The notes under the pieces: generated by a model
The model's input: only the letters and a program-made list of their open reading frames with translations
Told to the model about the DNA's origin: nothing
The model's database searches: none
Assembly (NCBI RefSeq): GCF_041296385.1
Contig: NC_091013.1
Span: 31,381,001 to 31,445,000, forward strand
DNA from: Aphelocoma coerulescens
Lineage: Eukaryota > Chordata > Aves > Passeriformes > Corvidae
DNA length: 64,000 bases
Direction: 5' to 3'
Position numbers and translations under genes: made by a program
Shown here: piece after piece, positions 36,079 through 50,191 of the stretch
Layout of the letters: each line of letters begins with the position of its first letter
Position numbering within the stretch: the first letter of the stretch is position 1

Positions 36079-39000
36079 GACAGTTTAGTTTCCAGAGATA
36101 AGAAAAAAAACCCTTTTTGGCAGTAGTGTTAATTTGGGCTGACTTTGGTCTGGTTTTGGTGTTGTACTTCACTGTTGGACAAACAGGCCTCCCTGTGTGA
36201 GAGCCAGGGAGAGCCTGAGCAGACAAATGGAATTACACAAGGGAGGCAGACAGGGCCCAGATCTGGTTCTACTCTCTTTAGGTTATGTGCAGCCTCACAT
36301 GAGTAAATAACTGATAAATGAATAAAACCTTTCAACTGATACATTTGATAAGTTCCAAGACTTTTTACATGATTCCAAAGTAAGGGCAGTAACTGTTAAA
36401 TTAATTGCTTTTTAAATAAAACACATAAGAGAAATTTTTAAATCCTTCATTGTTCCTAAAAGTGTTTTAGTGCCTCATTAATTCTTGATTAGCCTGGTTG
36501 TTAAGAGGCCATTATTATGTGGTAATAAGGTGTAGGAAATTACCTCTAGGACTATAGTCATGTCACACAGACCTGCTATAGTTAGCACCTCATCAGGTGC
36601 AAATCAGACCAAGTGCAAATGGTGTAAATCAGGGCTACCCCGCCTGGTGGTGGGGCTCATGTTGGTGGTCCTGTGTGATGGGCTGTTTGCTGAGATGAGG
36701 CGAGTCCTCTGGGGTTGAGAAGTCCTGACAAAATATAATCCTCTCAGCAGCCTCCTGTCCTTCAAGGGCTTGCCAGTCTTGCCTTTGGCAGAACAGAAAA
36801 ACTGCTATAAAACAGTGGAATAAAATTACTTTGCAATTACATTCATTTAAGTAATTTCAAATATGCCTGAAGCTAGTGCAGATGAAAGTTCACTCTTGGC
36901 TGTATGATTTCTAAGGCAGAGTCAGAGGAGATTTGGTGCCAGTCCAACAGAATATCCCCAAACTAATGACCTCTTCAGGTTATTAGTATTTCTTTTGAAC
37001 ACACAACTCCCCTCAAAGCCTGCTACAAACATTGGTAAAGCTAATAGTTATTAGACTTTTACAAATAGGAAAATGAGCCTTGGGGGCTATTGTGATGCAA
37101 CATTAATCAGCATCTAAAGAAAAGACATATTTCTATGTCCCAGTCTGCATGTATTTATTTTTCAGTTTGTATTATGATTTTTTCCCCCTAAATCTCTTTG
37201 AGGCTGATGATCTGATGCTCACAGTATACAGCTCCCATTCATTACCTGTACAGGGGGCTAATGTGATACAGCAGCATCACCACCTTTGAAGAGCTCTGAA
37301 GATGCTCACAGTTGAAACCACAAAGTGAGTTCTCGCTAGCACTTTCCTCCTTATTCCTTCCTTGGTTTCAATCTTTGCACAGCAGATGAAGTACAGTCCT
37401 CAGAGGAGGGAGAGCAGCTCAGGACCAGTGTGGCCACAAGTGCACAGGAGTGATGCCCTGCAGGGTGTGCCAGTGCCTGCTCCCTGACCTCTTGCTGTTG
37501 GGTGTCAGAGGGCATTCACACCTCGGGAGCGGTGTCCAAGCAAAGATGCAAGAGGCTCATCTTGTGCCTGAACCCCCAAAATGCGGCCGTGGTCTGGGTT
37601 TCGGTCTTAAATATCCATGTTTGTTGTTAAATAGCTAGGCACTCATTTCTGTGTGCTTTCACCCACATCTTCAACATTGTCAAGCCCTGGTGTGGTTTCT
37701 TGGGCCATGTGTGACAGTGTCCCTTGCCCCAGCCCTGAGTACCATCCCAGAACTCCTCCGGGACTGACCCTGAGCCATAAGCAGCTGGAGAAGGGCACCT
37801 CCTGTGTCTCCATTTAACCTTTTGTGAGCCTCAGAGTTGGGGCTGTGGGACAAAGTCTCTGTACTTGGTATTTCAGCTGCGTCAGAAGCCAAAGTAGCCC
37901 CAAGACCTGTGCACGGGTAGCTGCTGCAAGCCGTGGGCACCACTCCCCCTCATTTCCAAGCCACCAGACCCCAGAGCACCCTAGAAGGCGTGGCCATCCT
38001 TCCAAGCTAATTTTCACCCACCCCTTCTCGCAAAGGACACCTCTGAGTATGGCATTGGCTTGGGCTGATTTCAGGTGTGCGTGCTTGCCTGCCTGGTCAC
38101 AGAGCCATGCTGGTGCTGAGCTGGGACAGACAGAAAGCCATACTGGCAGCAGACTCTCCCCAGCTGACAGGCAGGCAGGGACCATCACCACAGCTGCACT
38201 GGCATCCCATGCACAGACCCAGTGGTCCCAAGCAGGGGTGCAGAAGGCATCTATCTGCTGCTCCTTCACACATCTGCTGAAATGGGTTTTTAATATCTCG
38301 TGATAATAATTAGCAGCCCAATTGTCATGGCTGTTACAAGGATGGGGGGAAAACTCCACCAAAAAACAAGTATTTAAAGGGCACTTTTGAGTGCAGTTTC
38401 AGATCTCACAAAAACTAATGGAAGAAGCAATTACAGCCCAAACCAAAGACTTTTAGGGGTTAATAACTGCATGAGTGTAGCAGTAAAGAACGTCAAGAGT
38501 TAACAGTCCCAGCATGATAAAAGTTTATTTAATCCTACTCTATACAAGCAATATAACAAATCCTTGTTTGGAATGAATGATCTCTCACATGTAGCTTAAA
38601 ATAATCAAATTTTGATTTAAAATACCAAAATGGGTCAAATATTACAGGTTTTTCTGGAAAAAATTGAAATTGTCCGGTCCAATTTTATTTTTCATTTGCA
38701 ACATTTTACAGATTAATAAATGCATTCTTTACATAAAACCCTCTTGCTCTGTCTCAGGCAGGACTGCCTGTTTGCCAGAAAATTAGAGGTTCTCGAGTGT
38801 TGACATATTCTGCTCTGGTAGCTCTGCTGAGCTCTGATAGAAGAGATATTGTTATATGGAGAAAGATACTGTTTCGGCACCTCTTCACCTTCCCACCTCG
38901 TCTTTGGCTTTCTTTCCCTTAAGATTTTCTCCTAGTGCAGGCTCCAAAGATGAAGTAGAGAGTGAACAGCATAAGATGTTGGGTCATGGGTATATCTGAG

Positions 39001-42000
39001 GCAGTGCCTATGTCTTCCCAGCAGGACCTGGAGTTTCCTTCCCAGCTCATAATCTCACTGAACAGTGTATTGTGACTTTGTTTAAAAACAGCGAATCTCT
39101 TTGCCTCTAATCCTCTTTCTGAGTGACTGAGAACTATCATGGGTTTGCTTACTTCTGGTTTCATAGGGTGCTGGGAAATGTACCTACACAGAGATCTCTC
39201 ACTAGAAAACAGTGCCATAGGATGAAGCCCAGTAACAAACTGGTACCTGTCTTGATAGGATGGGTCCTATTTCATACTAGTTAATGATCCTGGTAATGAG
39301 GAGAGTAAGTCCTCACGCTTTGGTGTTCAGTTAGATGGAAGAGTGGGAGAAAGTATCAATAAGAAAATTCTGACAGACCTTTTTTTATTCCTTGTTCTTC
39401 TTTGGCACCTCTTTAAATTGCAAATAAACTTGAAGCATTCAAGACATTTATAAAAGATGTAATGAGGGCTGTTTGCTGCATCTTTGGAGCAGGAAAAACC
39501 TTTCTGTAGTACACTGAAAAGTACACAATGATTTCTTTAGACTAATAAACACTCTGCTGGAGATAGTCTAAGGGTTTGTAGAACTTCTGGAAAGTTATTT
39601 ACATATTTCAAAGCTCTTTATTGTCAGTCTCCTACATTTTGCCTACTTTATTTCTTATTTTTATCAGCCATCTCTGCTGTCGTCAGCACTAAAAGTGTTT
39701 AAGTGCCTGATATAACATGTACATCTGAAGTTTTTCCTTTTATCAGTAAAAATCATTTGCCTTGAAGGTAATACAGTGAGCTAAATTAATTGCTGATAAA
39801 CTGGTTTTACTAGAGTGACACTGATGATAAAAGTAACTGGCCTAGTCACCCCAAGACAGCAACCCAATACATTTAGTTCAGGAGATCTACTTTTGACCAT
39901 TAACAATGTTACTACTAAATTGAATTCTTCAAAAGTCATGTCATTCCTTGTATATATGACTTTTTGAACATATATTGCATAATACAGACACAATATTTGA
40001 TCACAAACCAGTTGCAGTTGTACTAAATTAATGCATTATTATCTGTAGGGTTTATTCTTACTTAAATATCAAACAGATAATTATTCACAGCTCTGTCAAT
40101 ATTAACTCCTGCATATTTTATTTCCACACCCAAAAGTACTTCTGAAATAATAATGATTGCTTTGATTGGACTCAAGCTGACATCAAATAATAGCAAGTTA
40201 AGTGATGCTTAAAGCCATTTTTTCAAAGGTGGAGGCCATAGGCAGATGCTGTAGGAGCCCACGCAGAATTCTTTTCCTGGGAACTCAGTATCAGATAATC
40301 ATAAATGTCAAACATACAAACCAAACAACCAGCTATATAATGGAGTAGATTTGAGCAAGTGGTCTTTCTTCCTATCTGATTTTGTAAAACAAACAAACAA
40401 ACTAAACTAAAAAGCCAGCGACACAAATCCTCCATTTCAGTCACGTAACAATCTGAGAATCCGTCTCCTGTATGATTGGTTCATACCAGCTCTTGCTCAC
40501 AACACCGCTAAGAATGTTTGCTTCTATTAATGGCAGTCTGGCAACTGATGACAAAAAAAAATATTTCACTGAAAGTTTCTATTAACTGCCAATGAGAGGG
40601 AAAAATTGAAAGAAGCTAGTAAGTATTGGGCACCCATATGAAACTCAAAACAAATCTAGGTTTAGAACTTTGCAAACTGAATTAAATTTGCTTCTGAATC
40701 AGCATGGGTAATTGATATTTTGTTTAATACAATAAACATCATATGGGGTAACTGAAAATAAAAATAGTTTTGTTAATTTTCTAAGTAAAATGAAAAAGAA
40801 ATACATTCAGGGCTAATAATTTTATTTAGGTTACCTTACTCCTGAAAGTGCTTGGGCAGCCTTGTTTCAGTACTAGATACAAGCATATTTCAAAGTAATG
40901 TTTTTGAAAGAAGAAAAGGAAAGTACAGCATTTCAGAAATGTTGAAATCTATCATTTTACACAGAATTTAAACTTCTTTATTTATTTAGGGAAAAGCAGT
41001 GCTCAAATCTAGCAATTGCCAAGCATTTTGGCTGGTCCTCACACTGTTCTGAATGGCCAAACTATATGTTAGAAAATTCCCCTCAGCTCTAAATCCCTCA
41101 TACAAGACTCTAGTTAGTCTTGTCCATACTTGAGCCTTTGCGAAAAATTATTGTTGACATTTTTCTCAAGACGATTCAACATTTCCAAAGATTTAGGATG
41201 GCAGAAAGCATTATCAGACATCATTTAGACTTCCAGATTATTCTTTTTTATGAGATGGTTGTGGTAGTTAGCAGCTGGGTGGTAGAAGTTGGCAATCAGA
41301 ACACAATTGTGCCTAATTCATTTTTATACACTACTCCTATTAGTTAAAAAAGGATATTTCTTTGCAAGTGACATTACAACCTGACAGAATTTTTGACTGA
41401 TTTTTTCTCAGAAACTGCCAGCATGGTACTGCCAGCATGCCAAGCTGGTGTCCGGAAGAAAATTTAAGAGCAGTGATAAAACGAAAGGAGAAAATAGAAG
41501 CCCTCCTTGCAAACAAGGGTTTGTAATAGATATTCTGACATGTTATGAATGATGAGGGATGGAAAATTCATAAGGTTGTGTGGAAGTGCAACACACACAC
41601 TGAGCATAGATGACTGACCTATAACTCATAAGATAGTGTGTGTCGAGTGAGTTATGAGAGTTGTTCCCTGGTGTATATTTAAAAAGAGACATTAGAGAGG
41701 AGATATAGTGTGGTTTACTGTTTGAGAGCTAAATTCATAATTTTTTCCAAAGAGTGTTTTTAAGAAAAAATACTTTTTCTTTTTTTTTTTTTTAATACAT
41801 ATATATTGGAATCCAGGTGGTGTATTTCTGCACAGCACATCTGAATGCTGGGAATAAAACTCTTCTCTCTGAAGGAGAAGCCCTCAGCTGATTATTTTTG
41901 CTGTTGCTACGTCCAAATGAGATTATTTCAAATAAGAGGAATAGCCCATTTTGCACCCTAGAAGGGGTTATCTCAAAGTGAAGCAAGCAGGTCAGAAGCG

Positions 42001-42299
42001 CTTGGTGACATCAGGCCCCAGGGCAGCTGAGGGTCGGTGCCAGGAAGGCCCTGGCCAAGCCCATGCACACCTCAACGAGTGCAGTTTGAATTAATGGGAC
42101 CCTATGAGTAACCATCCCTTCGCTGCTGCTCCATGGGAAGCAAAGGAATTATCTGACCACTGCAGATTGCATGTGTTTTCTTGCCCCAGCAGTGAACTTC
42201 ATGGCCATAGGCTTGCTCCAGGTGCCAGTGCCAGCCTCCAGCTTCCCTGTCCCTGCAGAGCCTGTGCCCCATGTCCTGGCACTCCCTTAGCAGCTCCCT

Positions 42300-42316
42300 C
42301 TCTCCCTCCCTCCCTC
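42300..42316. repeat. (CTCC)n short repeat
   Basis: Four CTCC units in a pyrimidine-rich context (CTCCCTCCCTCCCTC). Confidence 0.8.
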
Positions 42317-45300
42317 AGCCCATCCTCAAGCAAACCTGAGAACTCCTGTATTTTTGTGGGACTGCTATCAGTTCAGAGATGTCTGCCTTGCTGAGATTAT
42401 CTTTTCCTCTTTCAGCATCATATCAAAAGCAACATAGCAAAAGCAGAGAGGAGTCAGGAGAATACTATCTCTAACATGCTATCTGCTAGTAAGTTAAGCT
42501 TGGTAAGCTTGGTAACCCTGTTGGAAACACCCTGGCCATGGAGGCAGCTTCAGGAGCAGTGCTACCTCTCTCTCTGAGCCGAGCATGCAGGGTGCAGGTC
42601 TCATAAGGACCAGCAATCCGTTTGCGCCGTGGGGCAGAATCTGCCTGGTGTTTGGCAGAGAGCTTTGTTTTCCTTTTACAGTCTGCATCAGAAGGAAAAA
42701 AATGCATTTTTCCCTGTGCCTATCTTGGCTGAAAATGAAAGACTCTGAGAAATCTGCTCATGGGAGAGGTTTAAGCCCATTCCCACAGAGATTTGAGGGC
42801 TGGAAATTTTGACAAAAGTCACAATGGCCCCTGCATATTTAATGCACAGAACTCCCTACGGCTCATTCCTCAGCATCAAGTGATAGCACATCACCTTGGC
42901 CATACATGAGTTTCAGGTCTTTCTGCCTCTTGTTTCTTTGTTTTTTTCCCCTTCTTGCCACACACTGAATTAGTTACTTGACAATTTATTCTGACGTTGT
43001 ATTATTCCAACAATAGTGGAATGTAATGGTGTGTAATTAGGAGCCGGAATATAACAGTGGTATGAAGATGATTTTGGCAGTGAGATTTTTTTAAATTAAA
43101 ATGTCATTACTTGAAAAGTGTCATGCTGTTGCCCATTCCACTGTGTGAACAGTGTCCATGAATGAAAGGGATAACCCTCAGGGATGGATAGCACGATTTT
43201 CAGTCTCTTGCACTCCAGTTGGAGATTCTCCCAAGGCACTGCTCTTCCATAATATATGAACCTATAAGGGCACAATATATTTTAAAGTCACTGTAAGGTG
43301 TTGATTTTACAGTGAAACTCCTTCCACTTTTGAGGGGGTAGGGTTGTTTAGGGAGCTGTCTGTGTAACATCTGGAGTTGTGAGAAGTCTGTAGCACTACA
43401 GACCTGTCCATTTTTTATAGATTATCCTCGCACCCTATATCTTTAAATAAAATGGTATGCTTCCTTTCACAGCAGCCAACTGGATTCTTTTCTGTTTATT
43501 TGCTTGTTTTAATCATTTTTTCTCCATCTAGTCAAATAAACCTCTAAATTCAGTGTGTATGCTATGGAACTTCATCCAAAACTGTACTGTCTCCTTCCTG
43601 ACAAGGCTGACAGAGAGTATAATCACTTGTATTGTCCAGAGTACTGTTTACATAAAGGAGCAATAAATACCTGTTGAAATTTTTACTGGAGGCCTCCCAG
43701 ATGGATGGTTCATTTATTATTACAGACAGGGTTTCATTTACTTAGTTATTAAAAAAAGCAGGCCGCTACAGCCCATTTATAACTATATTAAAACTAAATG
43801 AAGCTATAACTATTGCAGACGGGACTGAGTAAAATACATTTAGTAACTTTCCAGGAAATGGCTAGGCAAAGTATTTGAAAGGAAATGCTGAAAACTTTGG
43901 GGGTCCTGGTGTGTCTCTCACAGATGTGCTTCTACTGGCTGGAGCTGCAGAGGAAATGGAAGAGGTATAGTTGCCCATATGTTCCTGTGCCATGTATATA
44001 TTCAGCAATAGCCTCTCTGTATCAGCCAGTCAGCCATGTGCCTTTGGGAACTGTTCCTTTCCTCCTCTGGCCTTTCTTGACATGGAAAGCTCCAGCTCAG
44101 GATGTCAAATAAACTTCTTCTTTATCCCAGAGACAGAATATCAACTGAATATCGACTCCAGTTACAAGAGGGGATGAAGGTGCTCCATCAGCATCAATGT
44201 GGAAAGGAAAAGCAGGTTAATCAGGTGGATTCCAGAGGTCCTGGTTTGGAAGGTGTCACCAGAGGTCCAGCACAGACAGCTATGAAATTGGAGTGAAGGT
44301 TGTAGATGGTCTTTGTGGCACTTGTCTAGCACTGACAACTTTTCACCAGACATTCTCACCCCTCCTTTGAATAAAGATAAATTGGTCAGTGGATAGGAAG
44401 CATATGGTTGCCTGTGAACCAGACCATGATTTTATTACGTTCAAGCTAGACAAATAAAGGAAAGGCTGGTGTCCCAAAGCATAGAAATTGTTGACCAAAA
44501 ATTGATGGGGTAGAAAAGCCTAGAAACAAGGAAGCTTGAAATTTTTTAAGCAGAGTTTGTTAGGTTAGCAAAAGGCTGCATTTCCACAATCAAGACAAAA
44601 AACAACTACTGAAAGTGGCTTCAGCTTCATTGGTCAAGTAAAAGTTGTAATTAGAAATGAAAAAGCAATCTGTGCAATAGACATGAAATTTAAAATATAT
44701 GTTAATATGAATACATATACATGAAACATAGTCTGAAAAAGAAAATGTAAAATACTGGAAGATGGATAAAAGGAATGGACGATACTAGAGGAAAGCTCGA
44801 GGGCAATGAGAATATGGGGTTTCTTAAGGTACATGAAAACAACAATAATAAATTCTAGCAGTAGCCCCTTATTAGCTGGAAGTATTAAAGCTGTAATAAT
44901 GTTGGAGTCAATAAATATGTTTTTCACATGAGAAAAAGCAGGTTTGCCTGTTAGACAGACAGGAAGCTGAACAGTGTCTAGAGACAATAAGTTATTTAAA
45001 ATCAGCTACCCTAGACAGAAGTATCCATACACCTCAGATCTTCCATGTCACCATACAGACACTGGCTGGAAGACCACTGGCTAGCAAAATCTGAGGGTCA
45101 TTTGTGATATACCTTAAAATGTGACTCCAGCATAAGGACAGATGCTTGTAGCACTTGGGATTAGGCAGCAAGTGATCATTTGTAAGGAAATAATCACTTG
45201 AGTACAAAATCAGATGCTGCACATTCAGCAGGGAGACTTAGCAGTGTCAGCTCTGTCTCAGAAACATTAAATTCCCCAAGATTTCTGTCACAATGGCTGA

Positions 45301-46822
45301 CACAGAGGCAGTACTGCAGTTCATGCACTCTTACTTCATTTCACATTTGAAATGAGTATTTTTTAGGTGGCAGCATCAGCAATGGCTCAGAAATTAGAGG
45401 GAGAGCATTAGTAAATAACTGCTAATCACACCTAGAGAGGCTTAGGGGGTGCAGGAGCAGGGAGGCAAGAAATGGATTCTAAGATTGTGAGCAGCACATT
45501 CAAAACTTTTATTCCTCAAATGTATTTCCTCCTGTCACACAGAGCATGATTAGCCATGAAACTCTGGTAAGCCATCAGAGTGATTGGACTACTTAGGCGT
45601 GAGCTGCTGTCTTCCCTCTTTCTGAGTATTCATGCATTTTTTTGGTGGCTTCCTTGCTCAGAGAGTGGCCTCACAGGGGTTTGTTTCCTTGCTTTCCTGA
45701 ATTTATCTCATTTTTAAGGAGGTACTCTGGATCCTTCTGCCCAAACATCATTCTCAGGAAGTGCTGTGATCTGTGGGGCACTTTCTCACCACCCTGCCAA
45801 GGAGCTGGAAAATTCAGGGTATGATTCAATTGCATTTGTTGTCCCTTTCGTTAAAGGGGAAAAACATCACCAGGGCAAACACAGTCACTCACTGGGGCAG
45901 CTGCTGCAGAAGAAACCTTATTTCAGCTTCTGCTCATAGGAGAGAGTGATGGCTGTATCCCTTGGAGAGGTCTGCCTTGCGTTTCTAATGAGACCATCAG
46001 TGTAATGGGAATTTAGCAGAACATTTAGCTGGTTTAAATGGTTTTGAAGAGTGGTGTAGACCAGCCTAGATGGATTCAAGCCAAGGACAGAAGACTTTTC
46101 CTTCAGAGTATCTATTTTTTATTGGAATTGCTAATTCTATTTCTATAGACTGAGTCCGTTTTTCAGGCATTTAAATTCTACACTCTGGAATTAAATCTCA
46201 CATTGATATATAGGCTTCATTCCAGCATTAAGTGCATTAATATTTCACCAGCCTGATTTTACTGGCTTTCTCCCTCTGTTTTTAATTAGATTTGACGGTA
46301 TTCTATATAATCATGTTTTCCTGCTTGTTTCTGTGTAGCAGAACTTGCACAAACTGTTTGTTGGGGGATTTGTACAACTTAAACATCATATATTCAGAGT
46401 GAATTTTAGATGCTGCAAGCAGTGCTTGCAGAGGTCTTACAAGCCTCCTGAAAGCTCTATTACAGCACTTACAAAATATCCTCTTGATCTAGTTGTTTAC
46501 CCTAATCCATAAGCTTTTGACTTTATTTTGTATAAAACACAAATAAATACTACACTTCTCAGATAATATAAATGCATGAGCTTTTCCAAAGTGAAACATT
46601 TGCATCAGTTATAGCACTAGAGTGAAAAATAATTTCAGCAATCAGAATATAATTAATTAAAAATTACTACTGTATAAAACCAGCCACTCCTATATTTAGG
46701 ATTAGTAAACAAAGCTATTTCAAATACCTGTTTTGGCTGTAGGTAAGTAGTGAATATAACTGGCCATCTGTTATGTGCAAGTAACCAAGGTAATAGCAAC
46801 AACATTTGTTTCCCTTTCTTTT

Positions 46823-46825
<3 letters not shown>

Positions 46826-46852
<27 letters not shown>
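46826..46852. repeat. T27 homopolymer tract
   Basis: A 27-T run preceded by TCCCTTTCTTTTTTC and followed by AAGAAAGG. Read on the minus strand it could be a retroposon poly(A) tail, but no body was recognised next to it. Confidence 0.88.
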
Positions 46853-46856
<4 letters not shown>

Positions 46857-49800
46857 AAGGAAACATGTTCATCTGTTTCTTATGAATTCTCTGTACTTCT
46901 TACCAGGCATATTTTTCCTTGCATTTCTCTTTTGGAAAGCAATGGAAGACAGCCAGAAACTGAAGGTACATTTGTCTTCATGGAGCTTCAGTCATATTAT
47001 GTACGTGAGCACTCGTAGCTGAAACAATCCCAGTAACATAAGGGCACAGTCTGGGTAGGAACATCTTATTCCCACCTGGCATTCTCTCTCATTTTGCTGG
47101 GGACAAGAGTTAAAGGTCTTACATGGTGCTGTGCCTCTGGGAAGGTTTTGTTTTGCTGGTTTATAGTGTGAAGGAATACTTTTTGCCTCCTATATCAGTG
47201 CATCAGTTGTGACTTTAAACATACGGGGTCAGTCTGAAAGTCTTCTAGCATACTGCAACTTAGAATAATATCTATTTTCTTTCTGGGTTTCTGGTAATAG
47301 CAAATGTCCACTTCTTGAAAGGTCACTATGCATTTATGGGAAAGAAAATAAAATGCCGATATTGTACATTGAAAAATAAGATAATTTTCCGAAAGCATTC
47401 AGAATGAAACATTGTGGTAGCATAAACTCGAATGAGCACTTTGTTATTTTATTTTGATATTTCATTACAACTCTTTGCTTAGTGGAGTTCCTCTTCAGCT
47501 AAAATCCAAGTATTTTTCCGCTACTGAAGTTCCTTTCCTCCATAATGAGCAGAAATCATAGCAGTCTATAATAAACACGGTATTCTGACTGAGATGCTGC
47601 CTAGAATTAAACTGGGACAATATACTTGATCAGTTTAATACATTCAGGAGATCTTTTACAGATTGCAAAAATGGTGACTTCTGAGTTTATATAAATGATA
47701 ATTGCAATATACATATATTTGTGCCCCAGGCTCACAAACCATTGGCATGATCTCTCCTGAAGCATTAGTGTTAATGATTAATTACTATCAATATTTTTCC
47801 TTTCCCTTCTTGATTTTTTTCCTGTTTTTTCTAATTATCAACACTATTATGAAGAAAGACCATGTCTTGTACAGTAGCTTAGACCACCAGAGGGACATAA
47901 AGAGAGTTTTGTCCCTCATTTGTAAAACCTCTCTTGAGGTGCCAAAAGGGAGTCTCTCTAATCACAAGAAAAAAAAACACAGAGGAATTTTTTGAGAGTT
48001 TTATGCCTTAATAAGTAATTTGCAGGGGGAAGGAAAGAAGACATTAAGCCAAGGAATGTGAAATTTATCAGAGGTTAAAGTGAAATACAAGGTGTGATGC
48101 CTGCTGCTTCTTTCATGTACACCAGCAGATGCGAAGGATAATTCCAGGCCTGAAGCATGTCTTCACTGTGGAAGAAAACAGATATCCTCCTAAGCAGGGC
48201 TGTGCTGGAACTGTCTCAGACTGGCTCCATACGTCAAAAGTGACAACAGATTCTCTGCTGGCTCTTGAGGACGACCTCCTCCAGACGGCACCATTGACAT
48301 CTCCTTCCCCAGCAGCTCTTTCTTCTCAGAAAGAGCATCTTCCAGCTCTATCAGAAATCTTTGACATAAGGCCTGACTCTACCCTCACACTTGAAACTTG
48401 TTACTTTGATGTTAATTCACAGATGAGAAACTAGATGTCTTCCTGCTATTCCCTGGATTCTGGCTGGGGCTGAAGATAACACTTGCTTGGGACTGAGCTT
48501 TCCAGCAGCAACAAATCAGGAGAAAAGGCAGACAAAACAGTGAAGCTGCACATCTCAACTATTCCGTTTGAGCAATGTGGTTCCCTGGCAGCCTGTGATG
48601 ACCTTCTGTTGCAGTGGGGAGCAACAACCTTCCATCCCAAATCTCCTGTAATTTTTACCAGGAATAACTCCTGGCCCTTTGGCATGCTGGGATGAACAAG
48701 AGTCCCACAGGTCTCTCTGCAGTGCACCACATGGCTACACCAGCCCCAGTACCCTTCTGAACCAATGCAGTGAACAACCCTCAGATTAAAACAGGTCAGG
48801 CTTTCTAATATGCTGTGTAGGAGATTTGGACACACAGTCAACACTGACACTGGCAGATGTTGTATATCAATGTCCTCTAGACCACTTTGTATTTTCCACT
48901 GCATGTAAGTAAGCCTGCACACCCCCTCCTTTTCCCCTGTAACTGAATGGCCCATCACCCCAGGCTGAAACCCTTTGGTTACTGGAGAATGAAACCACCT
49001 GGCTTGCTGAGGCTTTTCTCAATATCCCAAACCCATCCTCATTTCCTTTCATTATGTCTCTACCTGTCATATTCTTTGTAGAGAAAGGAACAAATGCATT
49101 AATTAGAGTGTGGTGAGCACTCCTGCTTGAGTCCACCCCTCACTGCCTCCACGACCTCACAGAGATTTCACTAAAAATGTGTAATTAGGTTCTGCAAAGT
49201 GACTTCCTGGCTGTATGTGCTCTTTTCACGTGCAGAAGCCCTAAGTGGTGCTATGTGTTTTTCAGAGCTGCTTTGAGTACCACTTCATTTTTCTAGCTTT
49301 TGTTCACAAGGTTGTATTTACTTACCTCTTTATCAGTGTCTGAATACATCAAAGCAAGGTTCATTCTAAAAAATCTGAAAGTCCATGAATGATGTCACTT
49401 ACTGGCCTGAATTTTGCATGTTCTGAAAAAAGTGTAAAGGCTGCGTTTGCACATGAGCTTGTCTGTGCTTGTCTCTCCATCCTTATACTAGTTTCCCAGG
49501 ATATGTAAAGAAACCCCATCCCAAACAAGGGTTGTTTTAAACATGGTCTGAAGTGCTTTGCTAACACAGGGTGTATCAAGGCTCATTCTGTGCTGAATCT
49601 GTATCAAAGTGCTTTTCAGATAAATTACAATTTAATGTAATGCCTCTTGTGAGCTTAAAGTATTTTTCTTCTGTTCTCACTCTCTTCAAGTGGAGTCTGC
49701 TGGTCCAGTTGTGGAATTTTTCTTTCAACCACCATTGTTTTCATGATGGAAATGAGCTGTTAAGGAGAAACATTCCTCAAAAGTGTCCATACTCAAAACT

Positions 49801-50174
49801 GATCTACCTTACTGAAGACACTTACTGCAAAATGGAATCCCTGTAATACAAACACCCCCTCCTCACCCCGGGTATGCTTCAGCCTGGTCTGTGAGAGCTG
49901 CCTTGGTGCCCAAGGAGCCTCTCTCTCCAGGCCAGCTTCAGCTTCACCCACCAGGTGACACTGTGTCCTGCTCTGGCTGTGGCTTTGTAGATGAGGGCTG
50001 AGGGCCTCACCTGAGAGTGAAAGCTGTGTGGGAACCAGTGAAGACTTTCAGGCAGAGAGGTTATACCTGCACAGCTCCTGCTTTACAAGGTAGACCTGTA
50101 CACTGGCAACCTGATATATCCTTGTGACAAATACATGTATCAGGCCAGCCAGGTCCCACTCTAGGGAAAAAAAA

Positions 50175-50191
50175 AAGCAAGCAAGCAAGCA
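50175..50191. repeat. (GCAA)n short repeat
   Basis: An A-run followed by GCAAGCAAGCAAGC. It is a simple tetranucleotide repeat. Confidence 0.8.

Larger units (their letters stand above)
30501..42500 (+). other. AFF3: AFF3 29.7-kb intron, middle part
   Basis: This is noncoding intron. It includes two patches with more CpG than the surroundings (about 30595-30930 and 33470-33560), an A/C-rich low-complexity tract at 35981-36078, and a locally GC-richer segment at about 37400-38260. That GC-richer segment produces long overlapping ORFs on both strands but shows no protein family signal. Short runs such as AACAAACAAAC near 40388 and a CTCC repeat at 42300-42316 are also present. No transposon body was recognised. 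Confidence 0.7.

Noticed and set aside
37020..37110. Second MIR/L2-like relic ('TATTAGACTTTTACAAATAGGAAAATGAGCC')
   Set aside because: Only one short segment resembles the consensus and neighbouring consensus words are missing. The similarity is too weak.
37814..38362. 182-aa minus ORF, overlapping a 159-aa plus ORF
   Set aside because: Both strands are open because the segment is locally GC-rich and stop-poor. Neither translation resembles a known family, and no splice or start context supports them.
48129..48958. 101-aa plus ORF and adjacent 170-aa minus ORF
   Set aside because: There is no recognisable domain, and the two are on opposite strands inside the 29.7-kb intron. Chance length is plausible. 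The 'LALEDDLL' string only superficially resembles AFF3 'MLEDDLKL'.
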